Assembly: GCA_002419055.1 (NCBI GenBank)
Contig: DIFI01000006.1
Span: 228,585 to 292,584, forward strand
Direction of reading: 5' to 3'
Source of the DNA: Peptococcaceae bacterium UBA5752
GTDB taxonomy: Bacteria; Bacillota; Dehalobacteriia; UBA4068
Length of the DNA: 64,000 nucleotides
Position numbers and translations under genes: made by a program. Shown here one piece after another: positions 16,793-25,635 of the stretch (position 1 is its first letter; every line of letters starts with the position of its first letter). Under the pieces are notes generated by a model. It saw nothing but the letters and a program-made list of their open reading frames with translations. It was not told where the DNA came from and searched no databases.

Positions 16793-19123
16793 ATGGGCTA
16801 TATTATCGGCAAAAATATCGTAAGAAAAGAAGCGTTTAATAAAGTCACCGGTACCGCAAAATATACCGATGATTTTATTACTACGGGTATTTATCATGCA
16901 GAGCTTCTTATAAGCCCCTATGCCCATGCGAAAATAATTAATATAGATATATTCGAAGCTGTTTCTTCAACAGGTGTTAAAACAATAATAACCGGCAGCG
17001 ACATCAATGTTTTATGCGGACCATTATTAGATGACATGCCACCTCTAGCAAAAGAAAAAGTCCGTTATCACGGCGAACCGGTTGCTATGGTAGTTGCGGA
17101 TTGCGAACAAAACGCTAAAGCTGCCGTTGCAAAAATAAATGTACAATACCAGCCGCTACAGGTAGTAAATTCCGTATTGAACGCGCTGAAAGAAAACACA
17201 GTTATTATACACGAAAATTTGCAGCAATATAAAAAAAATGTTCCGGATGTTTATCCGGAAGCAAATTCAAATATATGCAGCCACGTTAAAATCAGAAAAG
17301 GGGATCAGCAAAAGGGCTGGCAAGACAGCGAAATAATAGTTGAAAGCAGCTTTACTCTGCCGCAGTCGGATCATGCTGCTATGGAAACGCGAACTGCTCA
17401 ATGTGAGATATTGCCTAACGGCAGAGTGATAATCAGCTCTTCAACTCAAGCACCTTTCTCTGTAAAAGAACAGATTAATAAAACATTCCAAGTTCCCATA
17501 GGCGTTATAGACGTAAACGTATTTTTTGTGGGCGGCGGTTTCGGTGGCAAAGTACCTGTTCAATTAGAAATATTAGCATATATTGCATCTAAAGCTGTGG
17601 ATGGCCATGCTGTAAAAATAGTCAATAACAGAGAAAAAGATATGATCACCTCTCCTGGAAAAATAGGGTTGGAGGCCAATATGAAAATCGGAGCAAAGAA
17701 AAACGGCAAAATTATGGCTGCGGAAATGCATTTTAACGTTGACTGCGGCGGTTATGCCGAAATAGGCCCGCGTATTGCCAAAGCAATTGCCGTTGACTGC
17801 GCAGGTCCGTATAATATCGAAAATATATCTTGTGATGTGCTTTGTGTTTATACCAATCATCCTGTTGCCACATCTTTCCGCGGATTTGGGCACACTTCTC
17901 AGGCTTTTTGTATTGAACGCATGTTGGATAAGCTTGCCGCTGCTTTAAATATTGATCCATTAGAAATACGGATGATCAATGCTCTTGTTGAAGGTAACTA
18001 CTCTCCGACACAAGTTAAAATTACTTTAAGCAATACCGGCAATTTTGGGGAGTGTTTAAATAAGTTAAAAACACTGATTAATTGGGATGAGGGTCAAAGA
18101 ATAGAAGAAAACAATAATCTTGTGAGAGCCAAGGGCATCGGCTGTTTTATTAAAACGTCCGATTCGCCAACCAATGCCATCTCCGGTGTGCTTTTAACCT
18201 TCAATTCAGACGGAAGTATCAACTTAAATTGTGGAGTGGTTGAAATCGGCCCGGGCATGAAAACAACGGCGGCGCAAATACTTGCCGAAAAAATGAAAAT
18301 GGATATCGGTCGCATCCATGTAAAAATGGAAGTCGACACGCAAACCAGCCCCGTTCATTGGAAAACAGTTGCCAGTATGACCACCTATATGGTTGGCAGA
18401 GCAGTTTTAAGCGCTGCCGAAGACTTAATTCGCCAGCTGCTAAATGCTGCGGCAACGGTTTTCAAGTGTGCGCCGGAAGATTTGGAAGTAGCCGATGAAA
18501 AGGTATTTCTCAAAACTGATCTGCAAACTTATCTGACCTTAAAGGATATAGTGCATGGATATCAATATCAAAACGGCAATTCTGTAGTAGGACAAATTAT
18601 GGGGCGCGGCAGTTTTATCATGAATCAATTAACTTTTTTGGATAAAGAAACCGGTCTTGGGAAAGCGGGCCCTTATTGGACTGTGGGAGCTCAAGCTGTA
18701 GAAATTGAATTCGATACCCAGCAGCATACCTATCGTATTCTTAAAGCAGCAACAGTAGTTGATGCCGGTAAAGTGCTTAATCCTAAAACTGTCAAAGGAG
18801 TATTGATGGGCGGAATGTGTATGGGATTGGGGCTTGGCACCAGCGAAAGTTTTATTTATGATACCGAGGGGATTGTGCAAAACACCAGCTTCCGGACTTA
18901 TAAAATGATGCGGTATGGTGAAAACCCTGATTATCTTATCGATTTTGTAGAGACGCCACAAATAGACGCTCCTTATGGTTCAAGAGGACTTGCCGAGCAT
19001 GGTATTATCGGCATACCCGCTGCCTTGGCTAATGCAATTTCTGTGGCGGCGCATGTTGATATCATTAATCTTCCTATCACACCGGAGCAGATCTGGAGAC
19101 TAAAGGCAGGTGTGCAAGTATGA
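16793..19123 (+). CDS. Xanthine dehydrogenase-family molybdenum-binding subunit
   Basis: Large subunit of a molybdenum hydroxylase (xanthine dehydrogenase family), which hydroxylates a heterocycle or aldehyde using water. 776 residues: N-terminal aldehyde-oxidase a/b hammerhead (DKVTGTAKYTDD-like start, NKVTGTAKYTDDF), then Mo-pterin binding domains with VGGGFGGKVP (about 245), SFRGFGHTSQAFCIE (about 362) and the likely catalytic glutamate in RGLAEHGIIG near the C-terminus. GGGAGGATTTTC precedes the ATG. It overlaps the FAD subunit gene by 4 bp (ATGA). Substrate could be xanthine, another purine or nicotinate; sequence alone does not decide. Confidence 0.92.
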   Translation: MGYIIGKNIVRKEAFNKVTGTAKYTDDFITTGIYHAELLISPYAHAKIINIDIFEAVSSTGVKTIITGSDINVLCGPLLDDMPPLAKEKVRYHGEPVAMVVADCEQNAKAAVAKINVQYQPLQVVNSVLNALKENTVIIHENLQQYKKNVPDVYPEANSNICSHVKIRKGDQQKGWQDSEIIVESSFTLPQSDHAAMETRTAQCEILPNGRVIISSSTQAPFSVKEQINKTFQVPIGVIDVNVFFVGGGFGGKVPVQLEILAYIASKAVDGHAVKIVNNREKDMITSPGKIGLEANMKIGAKKNGKIMAAEMHFNVDCGGYAEIGPRIAKAIAVDCAGPYNIENISCDVLCVYTNHPVATSFRGFGHTSQAFCIERMLDKLAAALNIDPLEIRMINALVEGNYSPTQVKITLSNTGNFGECLNKLKTLINWDEGQRIEENNNLVRAKGIGCFIKTSDSPTNAISGVLLTFNSDGSINLNCGVVEIGPGMKTTAAQILAEKMKMDIGRIHVKMEVDTQTSPVHWKTVASMTTYMVGRAVLSAAEDLIRQLLNAAATVFKCAPEDLEVADEKVFLKTDLQTYLTLKDIVHGYQYQNGNSVVGQIMGRGSFIMNQLTFLDKETGLGKAGPYWTVGAQAVEIEFDTQQHTYRILKAATVVDAGKVLNPKTVKGVLMGGMCMGLGLGTSESFIYDTEGIVQNTSFRTYKMMRYGENPDYLIDFVETPQIDAPYGSRGLAEHGIIGIPAALANAISVAAHVDIINLPITPEQIWRLKAGVQV

Positions 19124-19950
19124 TAGCTTTTGATTTTGCATACTTCAGACCTAACACTCTCAAAGAAGCCACTGAAATTTATAAACAAATAGCTTTAACC
19201 GGCAAAACACCTGTATACTATGGCGGTGGCACTGAAATTATCAGCATGGCAAGAACGGGTAGCGTCAAATTTGATGCTGTAATTGATATAAAAAGTATTC
19301 CCGAATGTACTACACTTTGTGTTGAAAGTGATCGGCTCATCATCGGAAGCGCAGTAACATTAACAAAGATTGCCGAATCCGGCTGTTTTCCTTTGCTTGG
19401 TGAGACCGTATCAAGAATAGCGGACCACACAATTCAAGGCAAAATAACAATTGGCGGAAATATAGCCGGTACAATAATATACCGTGAGGCTGCTCTTCCT
19501 TTAATGATTACCAACAGTAAAGTTAAAATCATCAGAAAAAACAGATTGCATGATGTGCCTTTTTTTGATGTGTTTGATGGCGATCTGCATCTGCAAAAAG
19601 GAGAATTGATTGTCCAATTCTTAATAGATAAAAACTATCTGAACCTGCCCTATTGCCATGTTAAAAAAACAAAGCTGGACAAAATAGATTATCCACTGCT
19701 TTCTATGGCGGCAATCAAAACAAATAATGGCATCAGCGCAGCGGTAAGCGGCCTTGGTGACAAACCTTTTTTATTACCGGGTAAAATATTAAATGAGACA
19801 GATATTCCGGAAACCATCAGAGTCGATAAAACTATAGCCGCTATTCAAAATAATATCATCAGCGATTTAATAATAGCCAGTAAAGAATATCGTGTATTTG
19901 TTTTAAAGAATGTTTTGACTCAAATGTTTCATAACTTTAAGGGGGCTTAA
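19120..19950 (+). CDS. FAD-binding subunit of the molybdenum hydroxylase
   Basis: 276-residue medium subunit that passes electrons from the iron-sulfur subunit to FAD. Seen: AYFRPNTLKEATEIY, the FAD pyrophosphate-binding loop YYGGGTEIISMA (about 32-43), LIIGSAVTLTKIAES, and TIGGNIAGTIIYREAALPLM, the second FAD loop (family usually TIGGNLA). A C-terminal CO-dehydrogenase flavoprotein-like domain follows. No 4Fe-4S insertion of the 4-hydroxybenzoyl-CoA reductase type is apparent. Translationally coupled on both sides. Confidence 0.92.
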   Translation: MIAFDFAYFRPNTLKEATEIYKQIALTGKTPVYYGGGTEIISMARTGSVKFDAVIDIKSIPECTTLCVESDRLIIGSAVTLTKIAESGCFPLLGETVSRIADHTIQGKITIGGNIAGTIIYREAALPLMITNSKVKIIRKNRLHDVPFFDVFDGDLHLQKGELIVQFLIDKNYLNLPYCHVKKTKLDKIDYPLLSMAAIKTNNGISAAVSGLGDKPFLLPGKILNETDIPETIRVDKTIAAIQNNIISDLIIASKEYRVFVLKNVLTQMFHNFKGA

Positions 19951-19952
19951 TT

Positions 19953-20423
19953 ATGCTGGCGTTTTCGGAAAAATCAATTGTCAAATTAAATGTCAACGGT
20001 GAAAATGTCACTGTTATGATTAATCCCTCTTACACATTGCTTCATGTATTAAGAGAGGAACTTGGACTTACTGGCACAAAGCCGGGTTGTGAAAACGGCG
20101 ACTGTGGAGCTTGCACTGTTTTGGTTGACGGTTGGCCGATCAAATCCTGTTTAATGTTGGCAGCAGAAGCCATAGGTCATCAAATAGTTACTGTAGAGGG
20201 CCTAAAAAATGCGCCAATTCAAAAATCTTTTGTGGAAAATTGGGGTTTTCAATGCGGTTATTGCACATCCGGTTTTTTGATGGTTTGCCATGCTCTAAAA
20301 AATATTCATCCCGATGCTAATGACTTTGTAATTGAGCAATGGCTTCAATCAAATTTGTGCAGATGTACAGGTTACGGTGAAATAAAAAACGCCGTAAAAG
20401 CTGTGCTGGAAAATAGAATTTAA
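19953..20423 (+). CDS. 2Fe-2S subunit of the molybdenum hydroxylase
   Basis: 156-residue small subunit with two 2Fe-2S clusters. The N-terminal plant-ferredoxin-like cluster is held by GCENGDCGACTVL and the later KSC (about 46-70); the C-terminal cluster by QCGYCTSGF and NLCRCTGYGEI (about 100-145). All eight cysteines are present. Ribosome site AAGGGGGC precedes the ATG. Completes a full three-gene enzyme; no cofactor-insertion gene (xdhC-type) or transporter is adjacent. Confidence 0.94.
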   Translation: MLAFSEKSIVKLNVNGENVTVMINPSYTLLHVLREELGLTGTKPGCENGDCGACTVLVDGWPIKSCLMLAAEAIGHQIVTVEGLKNAPIQKSFVENWGFQCGYCTSGFLMVCHALKNIHPDANDFVIEQWLQSNLCRCTGYGEIKNAVKAVLENRI

Positions 20424-20446
20424 ATAAATTAATAAGAGAGACAAAT

Positions 20447-21175
20447 ATGTTTGAATCATTAGTAGTTTTTGTAAGAGGTATTATTGCTTTCGGCACTTTG
20501 CTGATTTTTGCTAGATTATTAGGAAAACAGCAGATAAGTCAACTAAATTTCTTTGATTACATTTTAGGTATAACAATTGGTTCAATAGCATCTTCATTAA
20601 CAATCGACTTAACCAGTAGCGCTTGGCCGCATTGGATTGGGCTATTAACTTGGACAATCGCCGTTTTATTATTACAAATTATAACTGTTAAATGGAGGCG
20701 TGCCTCAAAATATTTTGATGGAGAGCCTACCATAGTAATAATGAATGGTAAAATAATGGAAAATACATCAAAAAAAATGAGATACCGCACTGATGATTTG
20801 ATGGAACAATTAAGACAAAAAAATGTTTTTGATATCACACAGGTTCAATTTGCAATACTTGAAAAAGACGGTGAACTTTCTGTGATAAAGAAACCGGAAT
20901 TTGAAAATGTAACTAAAAAAGATTTGAATATTCAAACTGGTATTACCGGAATTGCCACAGAGTTAATATATGACGGTATTATCATTGATGCTAATCTCAA
21001 ACAAACAAACCATGACCATACTTGGTTATTTAATGAACTAAAAAAACTTAATATCCAATCATTATCTGAAGTGTTTTTTATGTCATTAAATCCTGATGGA
21101 ACAATATATACAGATCTTTATCGGGATCATATTGAAAACTTAACCGATATCACAGATAGTTTGAAGCAAAGTTAA
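20447..21175 (+). CDS. DUF421 (YetF-like) membrane protein
   Basis: 242 residues with three membrane segments in the first 90 residues (FVRGIIAFGTLLIFARLLG, FFDYILGITIGSIASSLT, HWIGLLTWTIAVLLLQI) and a soluble C-terminal part of two YetF-type subdomains (FDGEPTIVIMNGKI; DDLMEQLRQKNVFDITQVQF; later GIATELIYDGIIID). RLLGKQQISQLNFFDYILGI is the family hallmark. Encoded 23 bp after the hydroxylase with no terminator, and followed by a DUF4363 gene, its usual partner. Function is not established; some relatives are linked to spore or envelope processes. Confidence 0.9.
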   Translation: MFESLVVFVRGIIAFGTLLIFARLLGKQQISQLNFFDYILGITIGSIASSLTIDLTSSAWPHWIGLLTWTIAVLLLQIITVKWRRASKYFDGEPTIVIMNGKIMENTSKKMRYRTDDLMEQLRQKNVFDITQVQFAILEKDGELSVIKKPEFENVTKKDLNIQTGITGIATELIYDGIIIDANLKQTNHDHTWLFNELKKLNIQSLSEVFFMSLNPDGTIYTDLYRDHIENLTDITDSLKQS

Positions 21176-21191
21176 GGAGAAAGTATATAAT

Positions 21192-21545
21192 ATGAAAAAG
21201 ATATCACTAATATTCCCGATATTGTTAATACTTGTGTTTATCTTTGTTATGAATATGGCATTTTTTATCCGTCCTTTTATTAAAAGCGTACCCGCAGAAA
21301 TTAATAAAATAGAAAGTAATATTGTAAATAAAAATTGGAATCAAGCCGAGACAGAGCTCAATGATCTTAAAGAAGATGTAAATAATAAATTTAAATGGAT
21401 GCAATTTAGTATTGAAAGAGATGAAATGGATCAGATGTTATTAGATCTGACTACGCTATCAGGTAATATTAAGATAAAAGATACTTCAAATGCTATAAAT
21501 TCACTTTATGAAATTAAATATAATTGGGACAATCTTGGTAAATAG
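21192..21545 (+). CDS. DUF4363 family protein
   Basis: 117 residues: one N-terminal membrane segment or uncleaved signal (FPILLILVFIFVMNMAF), then a helical extracytoplasmic domain with the family pattern VNKNWNQAETELNDLKEDVN and KFKWMQFSIERDEMDQM. Sits 16 bp after the DUF421 gene, the standard pairing, so the two probably form one membrane complex. Function unknown. Confidence 0.85.
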   Translation: MKKISLIFPILLILVFIFVMNMAFFIRPFIKSVPAEINKIESNIVNKNWNQAETELNDLKEDVNNKFKWMQFSIERDEMDQMLLDLTTLSGNIKIKDTSNAINSLYEIKYNWDNLGK

Positions 21546-21693
21546 GTATTATTTATTATTTAATTGCTGCATTAATGATTTAATTATGACTTAATTAAAT
21601 AAAAGGACAACTATTTTTAACATCTAATCTCTCACACAATTCAACCGAAACCATATAATATGTAATATATCTGCGTTTTGGGGGGATATTTAT

Positions 21694-22254
21694 ATGGCCA
21701 TGTCTATATTGAATAATAGTATGACTCAAAAACAAATCCAAGTATTAACCACCATGCAGCGGCTATGGATAGAACACGTTTTGTGGACTAGATTTTTCAT
21801 TGTCAGCACCTCAAACGATCTTAATGATTTGGATGAGGTAACTAAACGGCTGCTGCGTAATCCCGTTGATTTTGCCAACCAACTTAGGCCGCTGTATGGC
21901 AGTCAAATAGCTATGAGGTTTCAACAGCTATTTACAGATCATTTACAAATAGCCGCTCAACTGGTAAATGCAGCAAAAGCCGGAAATGAAACGGAAACTA
22001 CAAAGCAGCGTAATTTGTGGTATGCCAATGCAGATGAAATTGCCAAATTTTTAAGCGATATTAATCCTTATTGGAGCAAAAAAAAGTGGCAGGCTTTGCT
22101 CTATGACCACTTGAAAATGACCGAAAACGAAGCCGTACAAGAACTAAACGGACAATACGAAGCCAGTGTTACTCAATACGATGTTATCCAAGAAGAGGCA
22201 ATCAAAATGGCTAATTATATGGCTAACGGCATAATACGGCAATTTAAAATCTGA
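21694..22254 (+). CDS. Conserved helical protein of unknown function
   Basis: 186 residues, soluble and predicted all-helical. Most characteristic are LWIEHVLWTRFFIVSTSNDL near the N-terminus, VTKRLLRNPVDFANQL, and FTDHLQIAAQLVNAAKAGNE. I recognise this as a conserved Firmicute family without a known role; conserved His and Glu residues in the helices could bind metal in the style of four-helix bundles, but that is speculation. GGGGGG stands eight bases before the ATG. Single gene with its own terminator. Confidence 0.75.
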   Translation: MAMSILNNSMTQKQIQVLTTMQRLWIEHVLWTRFFIVSTSNDLNDLDEVTKRLLRNPVDFANQLRPLYGSQIAMRFQQLFTDHLQIAAQLVNAAKAGNETETTKQRNLWYANADEIAKFLSDINPYWSKKKWQALLYDHLKMTENEAVQELNGQYEASVTQYDVIQEEAIKMANYMANGIIRQFKI

Positions 22255-22277
22255 ATCCTTAATCCTGCCCTTGTAAG

Positions 22278-22320
22278 AAAGCCTGCAAAGTTGAGAAATA
22301 AACTTTACAGGCTTTTAATT
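22278..22320 (+). terminator. Rho-independent terminator after the helical protein gene
   Basis: AAAGCCTGCAAAGTT / AACTTTACAGGCTTT with a single internal mismatch and an 8-base loop, then TTAATTTATT. It may also serve the convergent minus-strand gene. Confidence 0.8.
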
Positions 22321-22327
22321 TATTGAA

Positions 22328-22873
22328 TTATCTCCGTGGAGGTACACCATAGAACCCTTGTGAATTATCATAGAAGATACTTATATGCGGTTGGACAAAA
22401 GTAAAAATCACAAAACAGGCAATTAAGATAAGCAATGCGATAATAGCTAAGTTGTTTGCTAACCGAGAATTATACTTCTCTTGTGATTTGAGCTGACGAT
22501 AAGAAAAGATATAAGCTAGTACCACAGCAATAACAAAAATTAGTATATCAATTATTGGATAATGCTTACCTACAATGCCCGTATATACATAAAATAGTAC
22601 GGGTATTGTTACAAGTCCAATAACAATTGATAATATTTTGACCGGTATAAAGTTATTTAAATCGCGACCATAGGCAAAATATTCCCAGATACTTAATACT
22701 AACATAGGCCAAAACAGCAATTTTAGATGCTCCCAAACGCTTTCGTTTACCGCTCCAAAGATACCCACAAAATAGTTTTGTCCCGACCACTGATAAACAA
22801 AGTGTAACAGCGTGCCGATTATGATAACGAAAATTATACCGATTATATGATACCGCTTAAGCTTAGTCATCAT
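22328..22873 (-). CDS. DUF6512-like integral membrane protein
   Basis: 181 residues with five or six hydrophobic segments: IIGIIFVIIIGTLLHFVYQW, LLFWPMLVLSIWEYFA, ILSIVIGLVTIPVLFYVYTG, IIDILIFVIAVVLAYIFS and LAIIALLILIACFVIFTFV. The loop GIFGAVNESVWEHLKLLFWP is the conserved signature of this small family. GGGGTGAT directly precedes the tandem ATG ATG start. Divergent from the tetR-like gene. Function unknown. Confidence 0.8.
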   Translation of the reverse strand: MMTKLKRYHIIGIIFVIIIGTLLHFVYQWSGQNYFVGIFGAVNESVWEHLKLLFWPMLVLSIWEYFAYGRDLNNFIPVKILSIVIGLVTIPVLFYVYTGIVGKHYPIIDILIFVIAVVLAYIFSYRQLKSQEKYNSRLANNLAIIALLILIACFVIFTFVQPHISIFYDNSQGFYGVPPRR

Positions 22874-22950
22874 ATCACCCCTTATATTTAATTAACAGAC
22901 ATTCCTAAATAATATTCTCCGCCTATTGCAAAAACTTAAATAATATAATA

Positions 22951-22964
22951 CTAACGAACGTTAG
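22951..22964. promoter_or_regulatory. Palindromic TetR-type operator upstream of the tetR-like gene
   Basis: CTAACG-AA-CGTTAG, perfect 6-bp arms around AA, 20 bp before the ATG at 22984. The same sequence, with one base changed at the end, is found at 23559-23572 in front of the next gene. Two copies flanking a TetR gene strongly suggest autoregulation plus control of the neighbour. Confidence 0.8.
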
Positions 22965-22983
22965 ATTAAGAAAGTTGGCTAAT

Positions 22984-23544
22984 ATGATTGAGACAGATTT
23001 AAAAATAAAGATCAAACAAATAGCAGTGGAGCATTTCAATAATAGCGGTTATCATGGCTCAACTATTCGCAATATTGCCAAAGAAGCCGGCTGTTCACTG
23101 CCAATGGTTTATTATTATTATAAAAGCAAAAAGTAATTATTCGACGAGATTATAAAAAAAGATTATTTCGACCTGCTCAAAAGGCAAGCAGAACCACTAA
23201 AAGCTGATGATATCATTGAATTTTACGTCGACTATATCTATAATATTAACCATTTAAGCGATTATGATAAAAAAGTCTACCGTTTGGGCATCAAAGTCTA
23301 TTTATCCTTCGACGGTGATCAAGAATTGATTGAGATAATGGATCAATGGGAGAAAACCATCCTTCCCCGGCATTATCAATTAGTTATACCGCATCTTATA
23401 AATAATGAGGATGGCATAATCATCGTACGGACGTTAATTCACCTGTTGGAAAATCTAATTGAAAGCATTGTGGTCAAAGACCACTTCCTCTCCCGAGAAG
23501 ACATCCGCGAGGAGTTAAATATTATTCTTGCGGATACGCTATAA
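22984..23544 (+). pseudogene. TetR/AcrR-family regulator interrupted by a TAA codon
   Basis: Reads as a normal 186-residue TetR regulator except for TAA at 23134-23136 (codon 51). The frame gives MIETDLKIKIKQIAVEHFNN, GYHGSTIRNIAKEAGCS, PMVYYYYKSKK, stop, LFDEIIKKDYFD, and continues open to 23544. In the family the interrupted position is normally Glu (KEELF), so one G-to-T change of GAA would explain it. The frame after the stop is otherwise intact, suggesting a recent mutation, a sequencing error or, less likely, readthrough. Its two operators are still present, so the downstream gene may now be derepressed. Confidence 0.8.
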
Positions 23545-23558
23545 TTTTTACATCATCA

Positions 23559-23572
23559 CTAACGAACGTTAT
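23559..23572. promoter_or_regulatory. Second TetR-type operator, upstream of the ATC-hydrolase-like gene
   Basis: CTAACG-AA-CGTTAT, matching the operator at 22951 at 13 of 14 positions, 27 bp before the ATG at 23599. Its position between the tetR-like gene and its neighbour marks that neighbour as a regulon member. Confidence 0.75.
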
Positions 23573-23598
23573 AATAATAAGAAAGAAGGCCGATATTA

Positions 23599-24048
23599 AT
23601 GGAACCGGAACAGAAGCTAGCAATTATGCAAAACACTTATGCAGCAGCAGTGGCTGAGACCGTCAACACCTATGAAAAAATGCAGGTACTTGAAAAAGTT
23701 GTAAAGATGAAAAAAGAAAGACAGCAGCAAACCGCACCCTATATGAATCAACAGTTGGGGGTTGGAAGTATAGCAGAAGTCTTTTCAAAACTTGCTGAGA
23801 TTTTTGGGTGCGCCGACTGGACAGTAGAAGAAACAGCTACCGGATATGTTGCGACAGCGACCAAATGCAAGCTTTGCGCTCTGGCCAAATGTATGGGAGG
23901 GGCCAATCCTTGCCATGGCTGGTGTCTGGGTCCGATGACGGCAATGATAACTGCTGTAACAAACGGTAAAACCGGTAGTGAACAAATTCTGGTTAAGAGT
24001 ACATTAATGGACGGAGATTGTTGCCAGGTTCAGATAATCACAGAATAA
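23599..24048 (+). CDS. L-2-amino-thiazoline-4-carboxylate hydrolase-family protein
   Basis: 149 residues matching the family named after L-2-amino-thiazoline-4-carboxylic acid hydrolase, enzymes that open a thiazoline ring en route to cysteine in Pseudomonas. The core is a cysteine-rich stretch KCKLCALAKCMGGANPCHGW followed by CLGPMTAMI, and a late acidic DGDCCQVQI. N-terminal 60 residues are helical. In Firmicutes such genes typically sit beside TetR regulators, as here, and substrate specificity is not established. The TetR operator at 23559 lies in its promoter region. Confidence 0.75.
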   Translation: MEPEQKLAIMQNTYAAAVAETVNTYEKMQVLEKVVKMKKERQQQTAPYMNQQLGVGSIAEVFSKLAEIFGCADWTVEETATGYVATATKCKLCALAKCMGGANPCHGWCLGPMTAMITAVTNGKTGSEQILVKSTLMDGDCCQVQIITE

Positions 24049-24102
24049 AAACCCGATAAAAATATGGATCTAGAACAAATTTTTAAAAATTATAAAAAAT
24101 AC

Positions 24103-24131
24103 TTGACAAATAGTCTTAGTTAAGTTATTAT
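24103..24131 (+). promoter_or_regulatory. trp: Predicted promoter of the trp T-box leader
   Basis: TTGACA, exactly 17 bp, TATTAT. It lies about 30 bp upstream of the first T-box stem, as expected for the transcription start of the leader. Confidence 0.75.
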
Positions 24132-24159
24132 TAGCCAAAATTAATAAGATAAACTAATG

Positions 24160-24420
24160 ATTGAGAAGAGTACATGCTTTAGATTGCTTTACAGAGAGTT
24201 GCAGGTGGTGGAATTGCAACAAGTAACGTAGTATGGAATGGGCTCATAAAGGTGGGAAGGAAAGGTCTAAAGACTGAGTAATGCCCAACGGGATTTCCGC
24301 CCGTTATCAAGGGAATGCGTATGATAGTACGTAATTGAGTGGGTGCTTAGCACCAATTTAGGTGGTACCGCAGAAGTGTAAGCTTTTGTCCTATTAAATA
24401 CAGGACAAAGGCTTTTTTGT
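24160..24420 (+). ncRNA. T-box riboswitch leader (tRNA-Trp-responsive) with terminator
   Basis: T-box leader that reads the charging state of a tRNA and controls trp operon readthrough. Stem I base TGAG (24162-24165) pairs with CTCA (24243-24246). The specifier loop has AGTA on the 5' side (24169-24172) and GAA-TGG-G on the 3' side, closed above by CATGC/GTATG, so the specifier codon is TGG (24239-24241), tryptophan. The distal part has AGAGAG and a TTGCA/TGCAA stem. The T-box sequence is GGTGGTACCGC (24361-24371). The terminator AAGCTTTTGTCCT / AGGACAAAGGCTT (24380-24414) is followed by TTTTTG. Uncharged tRNA-Trp should stabilise the antiterminator and turn on trpBADCF. Confidence 0.95.
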
Positions 24421-24450
24421 TTCTTAAGACTAATGAAAGAGGTGAATCAA

Positions 24451-25635
24451 ATGAAGAAAGGAAGATTCGGCATTTACGGCGGCCAGTACATACCGGAAAC
24501 ATTGATGAAGGCTATTCAAGAACTGGAACAAGCATATGAGTTTTATAAAGATAATGTAGATTTTCAAAAGGAACTTGATACGTTACTGCGCAATTATGCG
24601 GGAAGACCATCGCTGTTATACTTTGCCGAAAAAATGACCAACGATCTGGGCGGCGCTCAGATCTATCTCAAGCGCGAAGATCTTAACCATACCGGTTCTC
24701 ATAAGATCAACAATGTCTTGGGTCAGGTTCTGTTGGCCAAACGAATGGGCAAAACGCGCGTGATCGCAGAAACAGGCGCGGGACAGCACGGAGTTGCTAC
24801 CGCAACAGCCGCTGCACTGATGGATATGGAATGCGAAATCTTTATGGGCGAAGAAGATACCAAACGTCAGGCGCTAAACGTCTTTCGTATGCAACTGCTG
24901 GGAGCCAAAGTCCATCCTGTTACCAGCGGAACGATGACTCTCAAAGACGCCGTCAACGAAACTATGCGCGAATGGACAACACGCATGGACGATACGCTGT
25001 ATGTTTTAGGTTCCGTAATGGGGCCTCACCCCTTTCCCATAATCGTAAGGGATTTCCAGAAAGTAATCGGCAAAGAGATCAAAGAGCAGATGCTGGAAGC
25101 AAAAGGTAAACTTCCTGATGCAATCATCGCTTGTGTTGGCGGGGGCAGCAACTCCATCGGCTCTTTTTATCAATTCATAGATAACCCCGAAGTAAAGCTC
25201 ATCGGCTGCGAAGCAGCCGGGCTTGGCCTTGATACCCCGCAAAACGCGGCGACGATTGCAACAGGTAAGATAGGTGTATTCCATGGCATGAAGTCCTACT
25301 TTTGTCAGGATCAATACGGTCAGATAGCTCCGGTTTACTCGATATCAGCCGGACTTGACTACCCCGGAATCGGGCCGGAACACGCTCAGCTCTTTGAAAG
25401 AGGCCGGGCGCAATACTATCCTATTACCGATGCCGAAGCATTAGACGCCTTTGCCTACCTTTCACGCATTGAGGGCATAATTCCTGCGATTGAAAGTGCT
25501 CACGCCATTGGCTACGCCAAAAAACTGGCACCCACAATGGATAGCAAACAGATTATTGTCGTTACCCTCTCGGGACGCGGCGACAAAGATGTTGCGGCAA
25601 TCGCCAGATATATGGGGGTGGAAATCTATGAGTAG
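24451..25635 (+). CDS. trpB: Tryptophan synthase beta chain
   Basis: Condenses indole with serine to tryptophan using pyridoxal phosphate; partner of TrpA. 394 residues, full length. PLP lysine in [13 protein letters not shown] (about residue 82), [17 protein letters not shown], phosphate-binding GGGSNSIG (about 227) and the C-terminal [12 protein letters not shown] are all intact, which is the TrpB1 (TrpA-dependent) type. Start at ATG 24451, seven bases after GAGGTG; an upstream ATG at 24433 would overlap that site. First gene after the T-box, an unusual operon position. Overlaps trpA by 8 bp. Confidence 0.97.
   Translation: MKKGRFGIYGGQYIPETLMKAIQELEQAYEFYKDNVDFQKELDTLLRNYAGRPSLLYFAEKMTNDLGGAQIYLKREDLNHTGSHKINNVLGQVLLAKRMGKTRVIAETGAGQHGVATATAAALMDMECEIFMGEEDTKRQALNVFRMQLLGAKVHPVTSGTMTLKDAVNETMREWTTRMDDTLYVLGSVMGPHPFPIIVRDFQKVIGKEIKEQMLEAKGKLPDAIIACVGGGSNSIGSFYQFIDNPEVKLIGCEAAGLGLDTPQNAATIATGKIGVFHGMKSYFCQDQYGQIAPVYSISAGLDYPGIGPEHAQLFERGRAQYYPITDAEALDAFAYLSRIEGIIPAIESAHAIGYAKKLAPTMDSKQIIVVTLSGRGDKDVAAIARYMGVEIYE

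Noticed and set aside
22984..23544. Stop-codon readthrough or recoding (for example selenocysteine-like) in the TetR gene
   Set aside because: The codon is TAA, no recoding structure is visible and the expected residue is Glu; a plain mutation or read error is simpler.
25490..25627. Longer N-terminus for TrpA
   Set aside because: Lies entirely within trpB; the family start and a ribosome site are at 25628.
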